Part shown: piece after piece, positions 42,851-51,839 of the stretch | Position numbering within the stretch: the stretch's first letter is position 1 | Layout: each line of letters starts with the position of its first letter | From: UBA2033 sp035345875 | Lineage (GTDB): Bacteria; Spirochaetota; Leptospiria; Leptospirales; Leptospiraceae | DNA: 64,000 bases | Direction of reading: 5' to 3' | NCBI GenBank assembly: GCA_035345875.1 | Contig: DAORDH010000017.1 | Coordinates: 1 to 64,000, forward strand | Position numbers and translations under genes: made by a program | The notes under the pieces: model-generated | What the model was told of the DNA's origin: nothing | Seen by the model: only the letters and a program-made list of their open reading frames with translations | The model's database searches: none

Positions 42851-43255
42851 CTAACTAGAAATTATTTCTATAAATTCGCGCGGCGTTAAAATTGAAATTT
42901 TATATTCCTTTCGGATCGGAAAATCTTTCTTATTTCCTGTGATTAGATATTTTACTTTTGAACCGATTGCGATTTCTAAAAATGCTTCATCGTCTCTGTC
43001 AGGTAATTTTTGCAATAAAGGAGTGGCTAACCCCCATTCTCCGCTCTCTTGGATAAAATCTAAAACAATAGATATATCATCTTTGTCTATTTTGAATTTA
43101 GGACGATGTAAGACTTCTCGGTATTCGGCAAGGATCCTCGCATCAAAACAGAGAGTTAAATTGCCTGAGCCAATTCTACGAACAATTTCTCCTGGGATGC
43201 TAAATGGTTTTAGAATCCCGCTTACTAGAACATTTGTATCTAAAACAATTCTCAA
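42851..43255 (-). CDS. PIN-domain toxin (COG1569-type)
   Basis: A toxin-like PIN-domain ribonuclease, 134 residues. The acidic active-site positions are present: Asp in IVLDTNVLVSG, Glu in LAEYREVLHR, Asp in PDRDDEAFLEIA and Asp in TGNKKDFP. This sub-type differs from the vapC at 14152 and is usually listed as a putative toxin of the PIN family. Its start overlaps the stop of the upstream antitoxin gene by 4 bp (ATGA), so the two are translated together. Confidence 0.82.
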   Translation of the reverse strand: MRIVLDTNVLVSGILKPFSIPGEIVRRIGSGNLTLCFDARILAEYREVLHRPKFKIDKDDISIVLDFIQESGEWGLATPLLQKLPDRDDEAFLEIAIGSKVKYLITGNKKDFPIRKEYKISILTPREFIEIISS

Positions 43256-43542
43256 TTTTTCTTTCTAGATTTTCGGACTGCTTTGATTTCTTTTCTGATT
43301 TCGGACTCGGAGATTTCAGAAGTTTCATTTAAAAGCGAAGTATTTTGAATGCGACCTAGTGCAGCTAACGCTTTTGCTTGTTTCAATGCCTTCCATGTAG
43401 GTTCTAGAGTTTTTTCTGTGACGGAGGAAAGTATAGCAATTGGTTTACCATTGGATGTAAGAACCAAATCCTCAGTAGGATCCAAATGGTTTAAAATTTG
43501 AGCAGAATTATTTCGTAAATCCCTAACTGTTAAAAATTGCAT
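43252..43542 (-). CDS. Phd/YefM-family antitoxin
   Basis: The antitoxin of the PIN pair, 96 residues from the ATG at 43542. A longer frame from 43698 was rejected because its extra 52 residues are Cys- and Leu-rich and overlap the start of the divergent telA gene. The fold begins MQFLTVRDLRNNSAQILNHL and continues with EDLVLTSNGKPIAILSSV, a typical Phd/YefM beginning. The C-terminal part is basic and ends in AVRKSRKKN, which is unusual because most such tails are acidic. AGGTG precedes the start at a fair distance. Confidence 0.8.
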   Translation of the reverse strand: MQFLTVRDLRNNSAQILNHLDPTEDLVLTSNGKPIAILSSVTEKTLEPTWKALKQAKALAALGRIQNTSLLNETSEISESEIRKEIKAVRKSRKKN

Positions 43543-43650
43543 ATTTAAGCACCTGTAGCACAATTGTAGCAATATAGAACTCTTTGACAAGAAAAAAAAT
43601 CCTTGCCTATTTGATTTAGAAGTGTAAGTTCGTATCAGAAGGAGTAACCA

Positions 43651-44766
43651 ATGGCAGAGAATTCTTCCACAGAAGCACAAACACAAGCACAGGTCCAAAC
43701 AGAAATGAAACAGGTAGAGAGCATTGAAAATCTACCGAAAGAAGACCAACAAAAAATCATCGATCTAGCAAAACAAATCAATATTGAAGACACTCAGTCT
43801 GTTCTACAGTATGGATCTCAATCTCAAAAAAAGATTTCTGAATTTTCTGATCAAATTCTAAACCAGATTCGAGCAAAGGATGCAGGGGAAACAGGAAAAA
43901 TTCTTACAGATCTAATGCTGAAAGTCAAAGAGATGGATGTAGAAAGTCTTTCTGACGAAGATAGTTTTATTTCTAAAATTCCACTCATTGGTTCTTTAGT
44001 AAAATCATCACAAAAGTTTATAGCTCAATATGATACGTTAAGCGAACAAATAGAGAAAATTATAGATGAACTTCATAAGTCAAGAATGATTCTACTCAAA
44101 GACATCACTCTCTTTGATACAATGTATGCAAAGAATTTGGATTATTTCAAAGAACTCAATCAATACATCCTCGCCGGCGAAATGAAATTAGCCGAACTAA
44201 AGGAAAAAGAACTTCCTAAATACAAAGAGAAAGCAGAGAAGTCTAACGATCCAGTTGATGCGCAAAAATACCAAGACTACATGCAACTCCTAAATCGTTT
44301 TGAGAAGAAACTACACGATTTAAAACTCACTAAAATGCTGTCACTCCAAACAGGACCTCAGATTCGCCTGATCCAAAATAGCAATCAGGTTCTTGTGGAA
44401 AAAATCCAAAGCTCTATCATAAATACAATTCCTCTTTGGAAAAATCAACTTGTAATTGCAATCGGACTTCTCAGACAAAAAAAAGCACTTGGAGTGCAAA
44501 AAGAAGTTACCTCTGTTACAAATGAACTACTTTCTAAGAACTCTGAGATGCTAAAACAGGGAACGATCGAAGTAGCAAAAGAAGCAGAAAAAGGAATTTT
44601 AGAAATAGAGACTTTGAAAAAAATCAATACAGATCTTATCTTCACTCTAGATGAAACTCTTAAGATTCAGACAGAGGGAAGACAGAAACGTCAGGCGGTT
44701 GAAGTTGAACTCGCTAAGATGGAAGAAGAAATCAAAGACAAACTCAAAAACACAAAACAATTTTAA
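43651..44766 (+). CDS. telA: TelA / YaaN-family toxic-anion-resistance protein
   Basis: A 371-residue protein of the TelA family, linked to tellurite and other toxic anion resistance and to envelope stress. Its biochemical role is not settled. It is almost fully helical and soluble. Typical parts are ISKIPLIGSLVKSSQKFIAQYDTLSEQIEKI and FDTMYAKNLDYFKELNQYILAGEMKL. The Gln/Thr-rich N-terminus is loose. It is followed by an XpaC-like gene 3 bp away, as in the xpaC-yaaN pair of Bacillus, and then by an AAA+ gene. AGAAGGAG precedes the ATG, a strong ribosome binding site. Confidence 0.82.
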   Translation: MAENSSTEAQTQAQVQTEMKQVESIENLPKEDQQKIIDLAKQINIEDTQSVLQYGSQSQKKISEFSDQILNQIRAKDAGETGKILTDLMLKVKEMDVESLSDEDSFISKIPLIGSLVKSSQKFIAQYDTLSEQIEKIIDELHKSRMILLKDITLFDTMYAKNLDYFKELNQYILAGEMKLAELKEKELPKYKEKAEKSNDPVDAQKYQDYMQLLNRFEKKLHDLKLTKMLSLQTGPQIRLIQNSNQVLVEKIQSSIINTIPLWKNQLVIAIGLLRQKKALGVQKEVTSVTNELLSKNSEMLKQGTIEVAKEAEKGILEIETLKKINTDLIFTLDETLKIQTEGRQKRQAVEVELAKMEEEIKDKLKNTKQF

Positions 44767-44769
44767 TCC

Positions 44770-45684
44770 ATGAACGAAAGTAAAATTACGGATGAAGAAG
44801 CAAAATGGGGTCGTAGATCCCATCTTTCTCTTCTTTTAGCCTACCCTCTTCTCATCATTCTTCTCTCCAAAGGTGTATCCTTTGCGTTTCCAATTGCAAT
44901 GATTGCGACAATGTTAGTTCCCTTGTATATACTTTTCACAAAAGGGAATCAGTCTAGATTCATTGCAACTCATGCAAAAGAAGCTGCTTTTTTGCAAGGC
45001 TTTATGGCAATTCTTGGACTAGGAATTCACCTACTCTGGGGATCGGAAAGCTCAACCGTTAACCGCTTGATGCAAATTGGTAGTTATACTGCATCGGGTC
45101 TTTATCATTTCGGAGCAGTGATTGCTGGATCCATTAAATCCTCTTACAAAACTCTCATACGTTATCCGCTTAGCTTTTTTTCAACTCCGAATATTGAAAA
45201 AGAGAAAGATGATTTTGAGCAAAAGATGGCAGAACTTAGAGCTCTTGAGAACTTAGATAAAGTTACAGCAAGTATGCTAAAAGAAACCATGGCAATTGGA
45301 AAAGATCGCATCGCTGAAATCGATAGACTACTAGAAAAAATAAAAGATCCATCGGTTCGAGAAAAAGTTTTAGAGATTAGAGAATATGTAGTCAAGATTT
45401 TTGAAAATTTCAAAAACGATCCAGAAGATATAAAAATCTCGAGACAATTTTTATCTTACTATCTAGATACAACAATAAAAATCATTCGTAAATACATCGA
45501 TCTCTCTTCTCAAAAAGTAATATCAGTGGAACTGAAAGAATCTTTGCAAAGAGTAGACAATATTCTATCTCAAATCATAGAAGCATTCGCAAAACACCAT
45601 GATAAACTGATTCAAAATGATATCATGGATTTAGATGCAGAAATCACAGTCATGGAAAAAACCATGAAAATGGAAGGAATGTAA
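44770..45684 (+). CDS. DUF4870-like membrane protein with XpaC-like helical domain
   Basis: A 304-residue protein of two parts. Residues about 15-120 have four hydrophobic helices and the phrase FIATHAKEAAFLQGF, similar to the small membrane domain DUF4870. Residues 135-304 are a long, charged helical region that resembles XpaC, the usual partner of TelA/YaaN. The order TelA then XpaC-like is kept in many genomes. I infer that it tethers TelA to the inner membrane. Neither half has a catalytic motif. It sits 3 bp from both neighbours. Confidence 0.65.
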   Translation: MNESKITDEEAKWGRRSHLSLLLAYPLLIILLSKGVSFAFPIAMIATMLVPLYILFTKGNQSRFIATHAKEAAFLQGFMAILGLGIHLLWGSESSTVNRLMQIGSYTASGLYHFGAVIAGSIKSSYKTLIRYPLSFFSTPNIEKEKDDFEQKMAELRALENLDKVTASMLKETMAIGKDRIAEIDRLLEKIKDPSVREKVLEIREYVVKIFENFKNDPEDIKISRQFLSYYLDTTIKIIRKYIDLSSQKVISVELKESLQRVDNILSQIIEAFAKHHDKLIQNDIMDLDAEITVMEKTMKMEGM

Positions 45685-45687
45685 TCC

Positions 45688-47205
45688 TTGGATTTAGTCT
45701 TAATCAAAGCTCAAACAAAAGAAATTTTACAACTCATTGTGCCTCTCGCAGATTACTACAGAGCCAATTATAAAGATATAACTGATTTTGAAAAAAGAGT
45801 TATTTTCGCAGAACATCTATTAGCCTCTGAGATGATTCGAATTGCTAGCTATTTATATGCAAATGATTCGACTGAATCAGAAAAGACTCTGCCTGCTATC
45901 GTAGAAATTTTAAAAGAAATTGATAAATCTACTCTCTATAACAAAACAAAGCTTCTTTCTGAAATTGAACTCTACGTAAAAAACCAACCACAGGGGAAAA
46001 AGGATTTAGTTATAGAAGAGCTCGATCCGCCTATGCTACTTCGTGTTGTAAAATTCTATGATTCTGTATTTCTTACGAACAATATGTATATTGTTGCAAA
46101 CTATCTCTTTCAGATTTTAAATCTGATTGTAAAACAAGATGGAGTTGTAACAGAAGTAGAGAAAAGACTTTTAACTCGTTATCAAACCATTTTACATGAA
46201 TCCAATGAAGATATTTATGCGGATAGCAAGTCTTCTAGCAAAGATTATCTAAATCTAAACTCTATCTTCAATGATTTCTTTGGAAGTGTTTCTACTACAA
46301 TTCAAAAAGATTCCAAAGACAAAAAGGAAAATAAAGAAGCGGCTAAAGAAGATAAACCGCAAGGAAATATCCAAGAAGCGGGAAAAGAAGAAGTATATGA
46401 CCTAGACACTCTCATGAAAGAGTTAAATGAACTGATTGGTCTTAGCTCTGTGAAAAGTGAAGTCTCAAATCTTGTCAATGTTCTAAAAGTAGAAAAACTA
46501 AGAAAAGAAAAAAATCTTCCTGTTCCTGTAAGAAGTCTACATATGGTTTTTACTGGAAATCCGGGCACTGGTAAAACAACAATCGGACGACTCATAGCAA
46601 AGATTTTTAAAGCGTTAGGCGTTTTAGAAAAAGGTCATTTGATTGAAACGGATAGGTCAGGACTTGTAGCCGGATATGTAGGACAGACAGCTAACAAAAC
46701 CATTGAAATCTGTCAAAAGGCTCTTGGTGGAGTATTGTTTATAGACGAAGCCTATGCCCTCGCAGAAGGCGGAGAAAATGATTTTGGACGAGAAGCAATT
46801 AACACTCTTTTAAAATTCATGGAAGACAATCGAGCTAATTTTATTGTCATCGTTGCCGGTTATACGGATAACATGCAAGACTTCATCAATAAAAATCCAG
46901 GGCTTCAATCTAGATTTAATAAATACATTCTATTTCCAGATTATAGCCCTGAAGAACTTTTTTCTATATTCTCTTCTCTTACAAATAAATCTAAACTCAA
47001 ACTGACAGAAGATGCTTCAGTGAAAGTAAAAGAAATTCTACAATCTCATTACGATAAAAGAGATAAGAAATTTGGGAATGGAAGATTTGCTCGAAACCTT
47101 TTTGAAAAAATTTATGGAAACCAAGCCAATCGCTTAGTCACACTCACCGATTTAAATGAAGAAGGTTTATCTACTATCGTTTTAGAAGATATAACAGATT
47201 TGTAG
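45688..47205 (+). CDS. AAA+ ATPase (CbbX/SpoVK-like) with TerB-like N-terminus
   Basis: A 505-residue protein. Residues 120-165 contain an acidic TerB-like helix pattern (LIVKQDGVVTEVEKRLLTRYQTIL), a fold common in tellurite-type stress operons. A charged linker (about 205-235) leads to a CbbX-type AAA+ domain. It shows Walker A FTGNPGTGKTTIGR, Walker B GGVLFIDEAYALAEG, sensor FIVIVAGYTDNM and Arg finger PGLQSRF. The start is a TTG, with GGAAGGA nine bases before it; no other start fits. CbbX-like AAA proteins remodel protein complexes. The combination with TelA and an XpaC-like membrane protein suggests one membrane-associated stress machine. Confidence 0.8.
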   Translation: MDLVLIKAQTKEILQLIVPLADYYRANYKDITDFEKRVIFAEHLLASEMIRIASYLYANDSTESEKTLPAIVEILKEIDKSTLYNKTKLLSEIELYVKNQPQGKKDLVIEELDPPMLLRVVKFYDSVFLTNNMYIVANYLFQILNLIVKQDGVVTEVEKRLLTRYQTILHESNEDIYADSKSSSKDYLNLNSIFNDFFGSVSTTIQKDSKDKKENKEAAKEDKPQGNIQEAGKEEVYDLDTLMKELNELIGLSSVKSEVSNLVNVLKVEKLRKEKNLPVPVRSLHMVFTGNPGTGKTTIGRLIAKIFKALGVLEKGHLIETDRSGLVAGYVGQTANKTIEICQKALGGVLFIDEAYALAEGGENDFGREAINTLLKFMEDNRANFIVIVAGYTDNMQDFINKNPGLQSRFNKYILFPDYSPEELFSIFSSLTNKSKLKLTEDASVKVKEILQSHYDKRDKKFGNGRFARNLFEKIYGNQANRLVTLTDLNEEGLSTIVLEDITDL

Positions 47206-47257
47206 TTTTATTTTAACGTCAGTTCGATGTAACAGATAATTTAAAGGATTACCACCT

Positions 47258-47279
47258 ATTGCCGCGAACGAGCGGCAAT
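47258..47279. repeat. Perfect inverted repeat
   Basis: Arms attgccgc (47258-47265) and gcggcaat (47272-47279) surround a 6-nt loop. It lies 53 bp past the AAA+ stop and 21 bp before the next start. No T-run follows, so termination is uncertain; it could also shape the leader of the next gene. Confidence 0.5.
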
Positions 47280-47299
47280 GGATTTTGGGTGGAAAGACG

Positions 47300-47560
47300 A
47301 TGGGCACCAATAGGTTTTGTTATTTTCATTCTTTTACAATTATATCTTATGGTCCAAGTAGTGACGATGCAGAAAAATACTTGCACCTTGTGGATGATGG
47401 ACAAATCATTTATCATCTAACTATTGGATTTACCGTCGTTAAAATAGAAGGTCTACTTCCAATTAAATCTATTGAATATAAAAATTCTATCTTTGAAACA
47501 AGATTTGATAAAATCCAATGGTTTAAAAAAAACAACATACCTGTTCCCGACTGGATTTAA
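47300..47560 (+). CDS. Small hypothetical protein
   Basis: An 86-residue soluble protein of no family I recognise. The start at 47300 follows GGTGGAAAG; a TTG at 47285 would add five residues. It has a mixed alpha/beta pattern, no signal peptide and no membrane helix. The C-terminal part is FDKIQWFKKNNIPVPDWI. It lies after the AAA+ gene but is separated from it by an inverted repeat, so it is probably an independent transcript. Confidence 0.4.
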   Translation: MGTNRFCYFHSFTIISYGPSSDDAEKYLHLVDDGQIIYHLTIGFTVVKIEGLLPIKSIEYKNSIFETRFDKIQWFKKNNIPVPDWI

Positions 47561-47638
47561 AAATTTCTATTACAAAAATTTAATAATTTCAAAAGTAATG
47601 GTAATTTTAAAAATGCAAGAAGGTGTTTTTTAAATAAT

Positions 47639-47754
47639 AAAATCAACAGCCTACGACAGCAAGCCCTCCGCTAAGAGCAAACCTCATTTGAACGTTTGGT
47701 TCATCCAAACTCAATCATTGCTTTTATTCAGCAATGATAATGTAAGGTGAGTTA
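47639..47754. repeat. Dispersed intergenic repeat, copy 2
   Basis: Shares ordered blocks with 9998-10166 (see copy 1). Two hairpins are visible here: gtttgg / ccaaac with a 5-nt loop, and atcattgct / agcaatgat with a 7-nt loop. The hairpin found in copy 1 is not at the same place, so the two copies differ by insertion or loss of stems. It ends 43 bp before the heptose epimerase start and could lie in its leader RNA. Confidence 0.65.
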
Positions 47755-47797
47755 AAATTAGAATTTACACCTATCTAGAATTTCTTCCAATGGAAGT

Positions 47798-48754
47798 ATG
47801 AAAAAGAAATTTATAGTTACTGGTGGTGCTGGTTTAATTGGTTCTAATATCGTAAGAGAATTAAATCAAATGGATGAAACAGATATTTTAATCGTGGATC
47901 ATCTTGGAAATTCAGAAAAGTGGAAAAATTTACTCGATTTAAAATACAAAGATTATCTAGAAAAAGAAGACTTTCTATCTCGCATTCAAAATGGGAATCC
48001 ATTTAAAAAATATACACATGCAATTCACATGGGTGCTTGTTCAAGCACTACAGAAACTAACGCATCTTATTTAATTCAAAATAATTTTGAATATACCAAA
48101 ATCTTTGCTGATTATTGTCTATCAAATGAAACAGAATTTATCTATGCATCAAGTGCTGCAACCTATGGGGATGGAGCAAATGGCTACAGTGATTCTTCAG
48201 AATTATCCACTCTACGTCCTCTCAATATGTATGGTTACTCTAAGCATATGTTTGATCTATACGCAAAACAAAAAGGAATCTCAGATAAAATCACTGGGTT
48301 AAAATATTTCAATGTATTTGGATTTGGCGAAGCGCACAAGGGTGACATGAGAAGTGTAGTTCTAAAAGGCTACGAACAAATCAAGTCGATGGGTGTTTTG
48401 AATTTATTCAAATCCTATCGTCCCGATTATAAAGATGGAGAACAAAAAAGAGATTTTCTCTACGTAAAAGATGCAGCGCGTATAACGCTTTATCTATTAC
48501 TCGAGAGAAAATATGGTCTCTACAATGTGGGGCGTGGAGTGGCAGAAACATGGAACGACTTAGGTAAAGCTTTGTTTAAAGCACTCAATCTTCCTACGAA
48601 TATTCATTATACTGATATGCCTGAAAGTCTAAGACCAAAGTATCAGTATTACACCAAAGCAGACACAGAAAAACTTTTAAAAACTGGGTATTCAGATGGA
48701 TTCACAAGTCTTGAAGAAGCAGTAGAGGACTATGTGAATTTACTTCAAGCTTAA
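47798..48754 (+). CDS. hldD: ADP-L-glycero-D-manno-heptose-6-epimerase
   Basis: An NAD(P)-dependent epimerase of the extended short-chain dehydrogenase family, 318 residues. It makes the heptose donor for the lipopolysaccharide core. The Rossmann motif VTGGAGLIGSNIV is at the N-terminus, followed by ILIVDHLG and LLDLKYKDYLEKEDFL, typical of HldD. The catalytic pair is Y-x3-K in MYGYSKHMFDLY with SSAATYG upstream. Substrate loop: FNVFGFGEAHKGDMRSVV. The gene stands alone on this strand and converges on the MoeB-like gene, overlapping by 4 bp. HldE was not seen in the window. Confidence 0.92.
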   Translation: MKKKFIVTGGAGLIGSNIVRELNQMDETDILIVDHLGNSEKWKNLLDLKYKDYLEKEDFLSRIQNGNPFKKYTHAIHMGACSSTTETNASYLIQNNFEYTKIFADYCLSNETEFIYASSAATYGDGANGYSDSSELSTLRPLNMYGYSKHMFDLYAKQKGISDKITGLKYFNVFGFGEAHKGDMRSVVLKGYEQIKSMGVLNLFKSYRPDYKDGEQKRDFLYVKDAARITLYLLLERKYGLYNVGRGVAETWNDLGKALFKALNLPTNIHYTDMPESLRPKYQYYTKADTEKLLKTGYSDGFTSLEEAVEDYVNLLQA

Positions 48755-49551
48755 TCCCAATTACACTGCGGAAGAACAATGTCCTTTATCTCTGTGATAC
48801 TAGGACTTGTTCCGCATAACGGACAATTTTTATTTTTATGAACCGGAATCTTTCTAAACTCCATTGATTTTGCATCAATTGAAAGGATACTCCCGAATAG
48901 CCCCTCTTCTACTCCGAGCAGAAACTTTATAGATTCAGTTGCTTGTATTGAACCTACGAGACCAGCTACACTTCCAATCACTCCTGCTTCTGCGCAATTT
49001 GGCACACTATCCGCATCCGGTGGGGAATGGAAAATACACCGATAGCAAGCAGTTTCTTCTGGTTTAACACCAATTACCTGTCCTTCGAAACGAAGAATTC
49101 CTGCGATCATCAGAGGAATTTTATAAAAATAACAAGCATCATTTACTAGAAATTTTGTTTCAAAATTATCGGAACCTTCAATGACTAGACTGGATCCAGC
49201 AAAAATTTTTTCAATATTGGAAGCATTCAATCTTTCATTGTAGGTAACTATTTTTATATTAGAGTTTAAATTTGTGATAACTTGACTTGCCTCTTCTGCT
49301 TTTGATTTATTGATAGACTCTGTTCCATACAAAATTTGTCTTTGTAAATTGGTAAGATCCACTTTATCTGAATCTATAATTCGAATTTCTCCAATTCCAG
49401 CGGCAGCCAAATAAAACAAGACTGGACTCCCTAGACCACCTGCGCCAACGACTGTGACAACAGAGGCTTTTAGTTTTTCTTGTCCTTTCCGTCCTACTTC
49501 GGAGAGTAGAATATTTCTAGAATAACGTGTGATTTCTGGAGCGGATAACAT
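48751..49551 (-). CDS. MoeB/ThiF-type E1-like adenylyltransferase
   Basis: A ubiquitin-activating-like enzyme of 266 residues. It adenylates the C-terminal Gly-Gly of a small sulfur-carrier protein such as MoaD or ThiS. The ATP-binding motif is GAGGLGSPVLFYLAAAGIG. Then comes DSDKVDLTNLQRQILY and the Zn-binding pairs CYRC and CPLC. The phrase VPNCAEAGVIGSVAGLVGSIQATE is strongly MoeB/ThiF-like. No carrier protein or rhodanese is fused or adjacent, so the pathway (molybdopterin, thiamine or other) is not determined. The gene follows the small exported protein by 3 bp. Confidence 0.85.
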   Translation of the reverse strand: MLSAPEITRYSRNILLSEVGRKGQEKLKASVVTVVGAGGLGSPVLFYLAAAGIGEIRIIDSDKVDLTNLQRQILYGTESINKSKAEEASQVITNLNSNIKIVTYNERLNASNIEKIFAGSSLVIEGSDNFETKFLVNDACYFYKIPLMIAGILRFEGQVIGVKPEETACYRCIFHSPPDADSVPNCAEAGVIGSVAGLVGSIQATESIKFLLGVEEGLFGSILSIDAKSMEFRKIPVHKNKNCPLCGTSPSITEIKDIVLPQCNWD

Positions 49552-49554
49552 AGA

Positions 49555-50013
49555 TTATTCTTTAAATCTTTTCTTGATTCTGTCAATGATGTCTGCTACG
49601 AATTCGTCCTGTCTATGATTTATATCTGAATATTGAATTGCAGCTTTTGCGTCTGCCTCATATCCATTTTTTAGGGCGATATTTAAAATAGAAACAAGAC
49701 AAGCATATACTACATCTGAATTGGAAACAGATATGATCTTATTCTTAAGCGTTGTAGTAGGACTTCCCTTCTCTTGGAAATACCCCAAGGCATTTGCACA
49801 GGATACAGCAACCTTAGGACTATCAGTCGTCTTCAAAGCCTCTTGCACTTCTGAAATATATTTTGTTTCTTTTTCTTTGCCTAAATAATTACAAGCTGCA
49901 ATTTTGTCTGATTCGGTTCCAGAGGATAAATTCTTTATATGTATATCTATGGGAACCTCCGCACTAATAGAAATACAAGATACAGCGACTAACAAGGATA
50001 TTCTTCTAATCAT
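49555..50013 (-). CDS. Small exported protein with HEAT-like repeats
   Basis: A 152-residue exported protein. The ATG at 50013 was chosen because GGGAGTAG lies seven bases before it and it begins the signal peptide (MIRRISLLVAVSCISISA). The mature part is helical with short repeats (KIAACNYLGKEKETKYISEVQEALK, then VAVSCANALGYFQEKG), like HEAT-type repeats. Such domains bind proteins; the partner is unknown. It is the first gene of a two-gene unit with the MoeB-like enzyme. Confidence 0.6.
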   Translation of the reverse strand: MIRRISLLVAVSCISISAEVPIDIHIKNLSSGTESDKIAACNYLGKEKETKYISEVQEALKTTDSPKVAVSCANALGYFQEKGSPTTTLKNKIISVSNSDVVYACLVSILNIALKNGYEADAKAAIQYSDINHRQDEFVADIIDRIKKRFKE

Positions 50014-50182
50014 AACTACTCCCAATTTTTTATGTTAAATTTATTTTATAAAAAATGAATGAAACTACAATCATTTTATAAATAGGAATAAAAGTAATCC
50101 ATTTTTCAAACACCATAAAGTCTTATAATATTCCTCCATTTTTCTTTTTTTCTTTCCTAGATATTTTTAAATTTTTCCATGG

Positions 50183-51538
50183 ATGTATCAGATAAACATG
50201 AAACAATTTATAGCTTATTATATTCTTATAAAATCAAAACTAAGACTCTTAAAACCAACACAATTATTAACTCTTGGTTTTTTATCCTATGTTTTTCTTG
50301 GAACCTTTTTTTTGTCACTTCCCTTTTCCCAAAAGACAGAGATAAAATTTATAGATAATTTATTTAATGTAGTTTCAGCCGTATCCACAACAGGCCTTAC
50401 TACTATAAGTGTAAGCGACTCCTACTCCCGCCTTGGAGAATTTATACTTATGATTCTATTTCAACTCGGTGGAATCGGTTATATGACTATATCCTCTTTT
50501 ATCATTATCGCAAGTGGGAAGCGTTTATCGCATACAAGAGAACAAATTTTAACTTCTGAATATACTTTACCAAAAGGATTTACAATTCGAGACTTCGTTT
50601 TTAAAATCTTTATTTTCACAGTAATTATTGAAACAATGGGAAGTTTTATGCTCTACTTAGAGTTCCGATCAGCAGGTGTAAACAATCCTCTTTGGTCATC
50701 CATTTTTCATTGTATTTCTGCGTTTGCAACTGCCGGTTTCAGTTTAAATAATAATAGTTTAGAAAATTTTAAAACAAGTCCATTAGTAAATTTTACAATC
50801 AGTATTCTTTGCTATTTAGGTGCCCTTGGATTCATTGTAATCGCAGACTTTTGGTTTGCAGTCAGAAGTAAAGATTATAAAATTACTTTCACTTCAAAAA
50901 TTATTCTGTGGGTAACATTTGTTATCCTCTTCATTGAAGCTCCATTATTTCTTTTAATAGAACCATCTATCGCATCCTATACACTTTGGGAAAAAATACA
51001 AATATCTCTTTTTCAAATTATGACTTCATCCACAACAGCAGGATTTAACACTGTATCTATTGGAGGACTCCATTCTGCGTCTCTAACACTCATCCTATTT
51101 GCAATGATTATTGGAGCATCCCCAAGTGGAACAGGTGGTGGAATAAAAACGACAACATTCACAGCACTACTTGCCGTCACAATAAGTATGTTAAAAGGTC
51201 AGACTTATATTTCATTTTTTAAAAATAGAGTGCCATTGGTTCGCCTATTTACAGCCGTGTCTTCAGTAACGATTTATTTATTTGTTCTTACCTTAGGTCT
51301 ATTTGCTTTAACTCTTACTGATCAACAAGATTTTTTAAAACTCGTATTTGAATCTGCATCTGCATTGGGGACTGTGGGACTTAGCATGGGAATCACAGGA
51401 GATTTATCTAACTTAGGAAAACTCATTCTGACATTATTAATGTTTTTAGGACGTGTTGGTCCTTTAACAATTGGGCTCGCGATCCTATACAACCCACTGG
51501 AACATGATAGAATCAAAGATGCTGATCTAGCTGTTTAG
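50183..51538 (+). CDS. Trk/Ktr-type potassium uptake membrane subunit
   Basis: A K+ transporter subunit of the TrkH/KtrB family, 451 residues with about ten membrane helices in four M1-P-M2 units. The four selectivity-filter loops are seen as SAVSTTGLTT, SAFATAGFSL, TSSTTAGFNT and SALGTVGLSM, each with the central Gly. Length is nearer to KtrB than to TrkH. The cytoplasmic NAD/nucleotide-binding partner (KtrA or TrkA) is not next to it. It stands alone, starting with a short Lys-rich leader. The start is uncertain by a few codons. Confidence 0.87.
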   Translation: MYQINMKQFIAYYILIKSKLRLLKPTQLLTLGFLSYVFLGTFFLSLPFSQKTEIKFIDNLFNVVSAVSTTGLTTISVSDSYSRLGEFILMILFQLGGIGYMTISSFIIIASGKRLSHTREQILTSEYTLPKGFTIRDFVFKIFIFTVIIETMGSFMLYLEFRSAGVNNPLWSSIFHCISAFATAGFSLNNNSLENFKTSPLVNFTISILCYLGALGFIVIADFWFAVRSKDYKITFTSKIILWVTFVILFIEAPLFLLIEPSIASYTLWEKIQISLFQIMTSSTTAGFNTVSIGGLHSASLTLILFAMIIGASPSGTGGGIKTTTFTALLAVTISMLKGQTYISFFKNRVPLVRLFTAVSSVTIYLFVLTLGLFALTLTDQQDFLKLVFESASALGTVGLSMGITGDLSNLGKLILTLLMFLGRVGPLTIGLAILYNPLEHDRIKDADLAV

Positions 51539-51634
51539 AAAAAGCATAAATCCAGTAAGAAATTGTTGTCAAAAAATTTCACTTGCATATTTTTACACAT
51601 TTTATTAGTCTTATTGCATATTTAGAGAGTCTTT

Positions 51635-51829
51635 ATGAAACATATATTTTATACAATACTTACAATTTTCCTATTTATCCAACTAACATCTTGCAGTTCT
51701 CAAGAAGTAAAAGAAGAACAACCAGATGATATTTTAGAAGAAGAGCTTAGAGCAGAAGCAGAGCCAATACGTGAAATTAGAGAAAGGGATTTAAAAGAAG
51801 AAGTAAAACGTCCCATGAGGAAGAAATAA
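51635..51829 (+). CDS. Very small lipoprotein
   Basis: A 64-residue lipoprotein. The signal peptide MKHIFYTILTIFLFIQLTSC has a clear lipobox (LTSC). The mature 45 residues are almost all charged (Glu, Arg, Lys), so it is probably a disordered tail or a coil. Its stop is 10 bp before the start of the next gene, whose ribosome binding site overlaps it, so they are co-transcribed. Function unknown. Confidence 0.6.
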   Translation: MKHIFYTILTIFLFIQLTSCSSQEVKEEQPDDILEEELRAEAEPIREIRERDLKEEVKRPMRKK

Positions 51830-51839
51830 GGATTCGTAG

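Noticed and set aside
43543..43698. Longer start for the Phd/YefM antitoxin
   Set aside because: The extra 52 residues are Cys/Leu-rich, unlike the family, and overlap the divergent telA start; the ATG at 43542 matches the fold.
47639..47754. Known riboswitch upstream of the heptose epimerase
   Set aside because: No conserved core of cobalamin, glycine, c-di-GMP, SAM or TPP riboswitches could be matched.
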